8,447 nucleotides of DNA from Lysobacterales bacterium UBA2790 (lineage in GTDB: Bacteria > Pseudomonadota > Gammaproteobacteria > Xanthomonadales > Xanthomonadaceae). Each line of letters begins with the position of its first letter. Position 1 is the stretch's first letter. The DNA lies in assembly GCA_002352135.1 (NCBI GenBank), contig DEHW01000144.1, positions 1-8,447 on the forward strand, read 5' to 3'. The notes under the pieces were generated by a model. That model saw only the letters and a list, made by a program, of their open reading frames with translations. It did not search any database and was not told the DNA's origin. Position numbers and translations under genes: made by a program. Positions 5,093-8,447 of the stretch are shown one piece after another.

Positions 5093-5857
5093 ATGAAAAT
5101 CGCCTCCTGGAACGTCAACTCGCTCAACGTCCGTCTGCCGCATCTGTCCGCGTGGTTGGAGTCGCGGCGGCCTGATGTCATCGGTCTGCAGGAAACCAAG
5201 TTGGAGGATCACAAGTTTCCCGATGCGGAACTGGCGGCGCTGGGTTATCGCAGCGTGTTTGCCGGGCAGAAGACCTACAACGGGGTGGCGCTGTTGTCGC
5301 GCGAGCCGGCGCAGGCGGTGCAGGTGGGCATTCCGGGCTTTGACGACGATCAGAAGCGTGCCATTGCGGCCAGTTTTGGCGACTTGCGGGTCATCAATCT
5401 GTATGTGGTGAACGGCAAGGCGGTGGGTGACGAGAAGTACGACTACAAACTGCGTTGGTTGCAGGCGGTGCATGAGTGGATCGCGGTCGAGCGCGCGCGC
5501 TATCCGAATCTGATCGTGCTGGGGGATTTCAATATCGCGCCGGATGATCGTGACGTGCATGACCCGCTGGCTTGGAAGGATCAGATTCTCTGCTCGGTGC
5601 CCGAGCGCGCTGCGCTGACTGGCCTGCTGGATCAGGGCCTGCACGACAGCTTCCGGCTGTTCAGCGCGGAGGGCGGTCAGTTCAGTTGGTGGGATTACCG
5701 CCAGGCCGGATTCCGCCGCAATATCGGTCTGCGAATCGATCTGGTCTTGGTGTCCGAGGCGCTCAAGTCGCGTTGTCGTGCGGCGGTCATTGATCGCGAA
5801 CCGCGCACCTGGGAGCGGCCTTCCGACCACGCGCCGGTGTGGGTCGAGCTGGACTGA
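5093..5857 (+). CDS. xth: Exodeoxyribonuclease III (AP endonuclease, XthA/ExoA family)
   Basis: The product is 254 residues, the usual length for exonuclease III. It removes 3' blocking groups and incises DNA at abasic sites in base excision repair in the cytoplasm. The endonuclease/exonuclease/phosphatase fold shows all catalytic landmarks: N7 in SWNVNS, E34 in LQETK, Y104 in INLYVVNG, D145 and N147 in GDFNIAP, D216 in LRIDLVL, and D245-H246 in PSDHAPV. This complete set argues against Crc, the related Pseudomonas catabolite repression protein that lacks nuclease activity. The ATG at 5093 begins MKIASWNVNS as in homologues. No obvious Shine-Dalgarno sequence precedes it, which is odd but does not change the start. 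The gene lies downstream of the transposase scar and 44 bases ahead of aceE on the same strand; the two may share a transcript although they are not functionally linked. Confidence 0.95.
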   Translation: MKIASWNVNSLNVRLPHLSAWLESRRPDVIGLQETKLEDHKFPDAELAALGYRSVFAGQKTYNGVALLSREPAQAVQVGIPGFDDDQKRAIAASFGDLRVINLYVVNGKAVGDEKYDYKLRWLQAVHEWIAVERARYPNLIVLGDFNIAPDDRDVHDPLAWKDQILCSVPERAALTGLLDQGLHDSFRLFSAEGGQFSWWDYRQAGFRRNIGLRIDLVLVSEALKSRCRAAVIDREPRTWERPSDHAPVWVELD

Positions 5858-5901
5858 ACGGCTGCACCCTTTCTCCATTAAGCATTCCACGCGGGTTTTG
5901 C

Positions 5902-8447
5902 ATGTCGACGATTCCTGAAGCTGCTGCACTCCTGCTGTCCGCGTCGGCGGGTGGGCGAGATGTCGATCCGGCGGAGACGGCCGAATGGCTGCAGGCGCTG
6001 GACGCGGTGATTGCCCGTGAGGGCGTGGAGCGGGCGCAGTATCTGTTTGACCGTTTGGCGGATCATGCGCTGGCGCGTGGCGTGCAATCGGCACGCGCCC
6101 GGGTGACGCCCTACTGCAACAGCATTCCCCTGGCGCGGCAGCCGCATTACCCGGGCGATGACGCGCTGGAGGCGCGCCTGATGGCGGCGGTGCGCTGGAA
6201 TGCACTGGCGATGGTGATGCGCGCCAATCGCGAGTCCGCTGAACTGGGCGGACACATCGCCAGCTATGCCTCGGCAGCCGAATTGTTCGAGGTCGGCTTT
6301 CATCACTTCTTCAAGGCGGCAGGTCATCCGCAAGGCAGTGATCTGGTCTACTTCCAGCCGCACTCGGCACCCGGTGTGTATGCGCGCGCCTACCTCGAAG
6401 GCCATCTGAGTGAGGCCCAGTTGGAGCACTACCGTCGCGAGATTGGGGGCGGCGGTCTGAGCTCGTATCCGCATCCGTGGTTGATGCCCAGCTTCTGGCA
6501 ATTTCCGACCGGATCGATGGGCCTGGGGCCGATCAATGCGATTTATCAGGCGCGCTTTCTGCGCTATCTCGATCATCGCGGTTTGAGCACGGCCGGCGAG
6601 CGCCGCGTCTGGGGGTTCTTTGGCGATGGCGAAATGGACGAGCCGGAATCCATCGGTGCCCTGTCGCTGGCAGCGCGCGAGCGCCTCGATCACCTGACCT
6701 TTGTCATCAATTGCAATCTGCAACGTCTGGATGGCCCGGTGCGTGGCAACAGTCGCATCATCGACGAGCTGGAAGCGCTGTTCACCGGTGCAGGCTGGCA
6801 CGTGATAAAGGTGATCTGGTCATCGGATTGGGATCGCCTGTTTGCGCGCGATCAGGCGGGCGATCTGCTGCGCGCGTTTGCGCAGACGGTCGATGGTCAG
6901 TTCCAGACCTTGTCGGCCAATGATGGCGCCTACAACCGCGAGCGCTTTTTCCAACGCTCGCCAGAGCTGGCGGCGCTGGTGGCCGATCTGTCGGACCGCG
7001 ATATCGAACGCCTGCGCCGTGGTGGTCACGACAGCCACAAGTTGCATGCGGCCTACGCCGCTGCCGTGGCGCATCGCGGCCAACCGACGGTGATTCTGGC
7101 CAAGACCATGAAGGGCTATGGCATGGGCAGCGTCGGTCAGGGGCGGATGACCACGCATCAGCAGAAGACGCTGGAACAGAACGACCTGCTGGCGTTTCGT
7201 GATCGCTTCAACCTGCCGCTGGATGACGGCGCCGTGGAGGCGCTGCAGTTCTATCGACCAGCCGAACACAGCGCGGAAATGCGCTATCTGCATGAACGGC
7301 GCACGGCCTTGGGCGGTCATCTGCCGCGTCGCCGTAGTCACAGTGACGATGTCTTGTCGGTGCCCGTGGCCAGCCAGTTCGGTGGCTTTGCCCTGCAGGC
7401 CGAGCAGAAGTCGATGTCGACGACCATGGCGGTGGTTCGCATGTTGGGCAACCTGCTCAAAGACCCGAACCTCGGCGCGCGCGTGGTGCCTATCGTGGCG
7501 GACGAAGCGCGCACCTTCGGCATGGCCAGTCTGTTCCGCCAAGTCGGCATCTACGCACCGCATGGTCAACTCTACGAGCCGGAAGACCTGGGCTCGATGC
7601 TGTACTACCGCGAAGAAAGCAGCGGACAGATTCTGGAGGAAGGCATTTCCGAGGCGGGCGCGATCAGCTCGTGGATCGCCGCCGCAACCAGTTACAGCGT
7701 GCACAACCTGCCGATGCTGCCGTTCTACATCTACTACTCGATGTTCGGCTTTCAGCGCGTCGGTGACCTGATCTGGGCCGCAGCCGATCAGCGCGCAAGA
7801 GGCTTTCTGCTGGGGGCGACGGCAGGCCGCACCACGCTCAGTGGCGAGGGTCTGCAGCATCAGGACGGTGCCAGTCTGGCGATGTTTGCCACGGTGCCGA
7901 ACGCACGCGCCTTCGATCCGGCATTCGCCTTCGAGATCGCCTGGCTGCTGGAGCGCGGCATGCACGAGATGCTGGGCGAGCAGCGCGACGTCTTCTACTA
8001 CCTGACGGTGGGCAACGAAAACTACGCGCAACCGGATGCGCCCGGCGGCATATCGGCCGATGACGTGGCCTCGGGCTTGTATTGTTTTGCTGATGTGGCC
8101 GATGCGCAGGTCAATCTGCTGGGGTCCGGCGCGATCATGACCCAGGTGCTCGCCGCGCAGGCCTTGCTGCGCAAGGACTGGGGCATTGCCGCGCGCGTCT
8201 TCAGCGCCACCAGTTACAGCGAGCTGCAACGCGACGGCATGGCGTGTGAGCGTGCGCAGCGACTCGGTGCGGAGCCGCGCGTGTGCCGTGTCGCGCAGGT
8301 GCTCGGTGCGGATCGCGCCCCGGTCATCGCCGCCAGCGACTACGTGCGCGCCTGGCCCGAGCTGATCCGTGCCTACGTGCCGCAGCGCTACGTCACGCTG
8401 GGCACCGACGGCTTTGGTCGCAGTGATCGGCGCGCGGCCTTGCGGCG
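5902..8447 (+). CDS. aceE: Pyruvate dehydrogenase E1 component, homodimeric type (3' end outside window)
   Basis: The window holds 848 codons; by comparison with E. coli AceE (887 residues) about 50 are missing at the end. The enzyme uses thiamine diphosphate (ThDP) to decarboxylate pyruvate and acetylate the lipoyl domains of E2. Visible landmarks: H118 in GGHIAS and H154 in PHSAPGVYARAYLEG (E. coli H106, H142); the ThDP/Mg motif GDGEMDE (241-247) to NCNLQ (270-274); H419 (H407); DEARTFGM (534-541); E584 (E571); YIYYSMFGFQR (609-619); GEGLQH with H653 (H640); and LGTDGFGRSD near the end. Departures from E. coli: Q413 stands where E401 is, and QDGASL (654-659) replaces EDGHSH. It could therefore be a divergent E1 or a paralogue acting on another 2-oxoacid, such as the 2-oxobutyrate enzyme MdeB. 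The N-terminus is about 12 residues longer than in E. coli. The ATG at 5902 has no clear ribosome-binding site. Confidence 0.96.
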   Translation, partial: MSTIPEAAALLLSASAGGRDVDPAETAEWLQALDAVIAREGVERAQYLFDRLADHALARGVQSARARVTPYCNSIPLARQPHYPGDDALEARLMAAVRWNALAMVMRANRESAELGGHIASYASAAELFEVGFHHFFKAAGHPQGSDLVYFQPHSAPGVYARAYLEGHLSEAQLEHYRREIGGGGLSSYPHPWLMPSFWQFPTGSMGLGPINAIYQARFLRYLDHRGLSTAGERRVWGFFGDGEMDEPESIGALSLAARERLDHLTFVINCNLQRLDGPVRGNSRIIDELEALFTGAGWHVIKVIWSSDWDRLFARDQAGDLLRAFAQTVDGQFQTLSANDGAYNRERFFQRSPELAALVADLSDRDIERLRRGGHDSHKLHAAYAAAVAHRGQPTVILAKTMKGYGMGSVGQGRMTTHQQKTLEQNDLLAFRDRFNLPLDDGAVEALQFYRPAEHSAEMRYLHERRTALGGHLPRRRSHSDDVLSVPVASQFGGFALQAEQKSMSTTMAVVRMLGNLLKDPNLGARVVPIVADEARTFGMASLFRQVGIYAPHGQLYEPEDLGSMLYYREESSGQILEEGISEAGAISSWIAAATSYSVHNLPMLPFYIYYSMFGFQRVGDLIWAAADQRARGFLLGATAGRTTLSGEGLQHQDGASLAMFATVPNARAFDPAFAFEIAWLLERGMHEMLGEQRDVFYYLTVGNENYAQPDAPGGISADDVASGLYCFADVADAQVNLLGSGAIMTQVLAAQALLRKDWGIAARVFSATSYSELQRDGMACERAQRLGAEPRVCRVAQVLGADRAPVIAASDYVRAWPELIRAYVPQRYVTLGTDGFGRSDRRAALR

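Noticed and set aside
5093..5857. Crc-type catabolite repression regulator
   Set aside because: Crc has lost the nuclease active site. Here N7, E34, D145, N147, D216, D245 and H246 are all present.
4778..6205. Long minus-strand open frame of 475 codons antisense to xth and the start of aceE
   Set aside because: It lies opposite two unmistakable genes and is Arg/His/Gln/Pro-rich as expected for an antisense shadow of GC-rich coding DNA. Only its last part (before 5032) may overlap a real broken gene.
5878..6801. Minus-strand open frame of 307 codons
   Set aside because: It is antisense to the ThDP-binding part of aceE and shows no recognisable motif.
6820..8229. Minus-strand open frame of 469 codons
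   Set aside because: It is wholly antisense to aceE, whose full set of catalytic motifs is in the plus strand; composition is that of a shadow frame.
1..8447. tRNA, rRNA or CRISPR array
   Set aside because: No cloverleaf with a conserved T-loop, no rRNA signature and no regularly spaced repeats were found on either strand.

Overview
The window is GC-rich with strong G/C preference at third codon positions. It carries ordinary housekeeping genes of a gammaproteobacterium: a class II-type exonuclease III and a homodimeric pyruvate dehydrogenase E1, probably next to a small membrane-anchored cytochrome. Gene content and the style of the xth and aceE proteins suggest Xanthomonadales (Lysobacterales) or a relative. 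This is inference from the sequence alone; no marker here fixes the genus.

Layout. (1) 1-92, minus: the first 30 codons of a membrane-anchored protein, best read as a cytochrome c5-type N-terminus, with a good sigma70-like promoter at 196-169. (2) 93-436: intergenic, with a long imperfect stem-loop (276-331) and a possible minus-strand coding remnant. (3) 437-886: a small exported protein of unknown function. (4) 887-1295: non-coding, ending in an AT-rich 9-bp tandem repeat (1232-1249) just ahead of a toxin-antitoxin operon. (5) 1296-2326: an excisionase-type HTH antitoxin and a PIN_3 toxin, arranged like mycobacterial VapB50/VapC50. (6) 2327-2487: a leader with inverted repeats and a candidate promoter. 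(7) 2488-4506: a 672-residue fusion of a PD-(D/E)XK nuclease-like domain with a Schlafen-group-3 (formerly DUF2075) SF1 helicase. (8) 4507-5092: a scar holding a plus-strand fragment with the HUH motif of an IS91-type transposase and a minus-strand reading frame that looks frameshifted. (9) 5093-5857 xth and 5902-end aceE, on the plus strand 44 bp apart; aceE runs off the window.

Reading. Segments 5 to 8 look like a small accessory cassette set between housekeeping genes. They combine an RNase toxin-antitoxin pair, a nuclease-helicase of the kind often found in phage-defence neighbourhoods, and transposase debris. The nuclease-helicase is the best candidate for an undescribed defence activity, but that is inferred from domains and context. 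Its nuclease half has clearly lower GC (about 55%) than its helicase end (up to about 79%), which suggests mosaic origin. The aceE product is a full E1-type enzyme that departs from the E. coli enzyme at two active-site loops, so it may be a divergent or paralogous E1.
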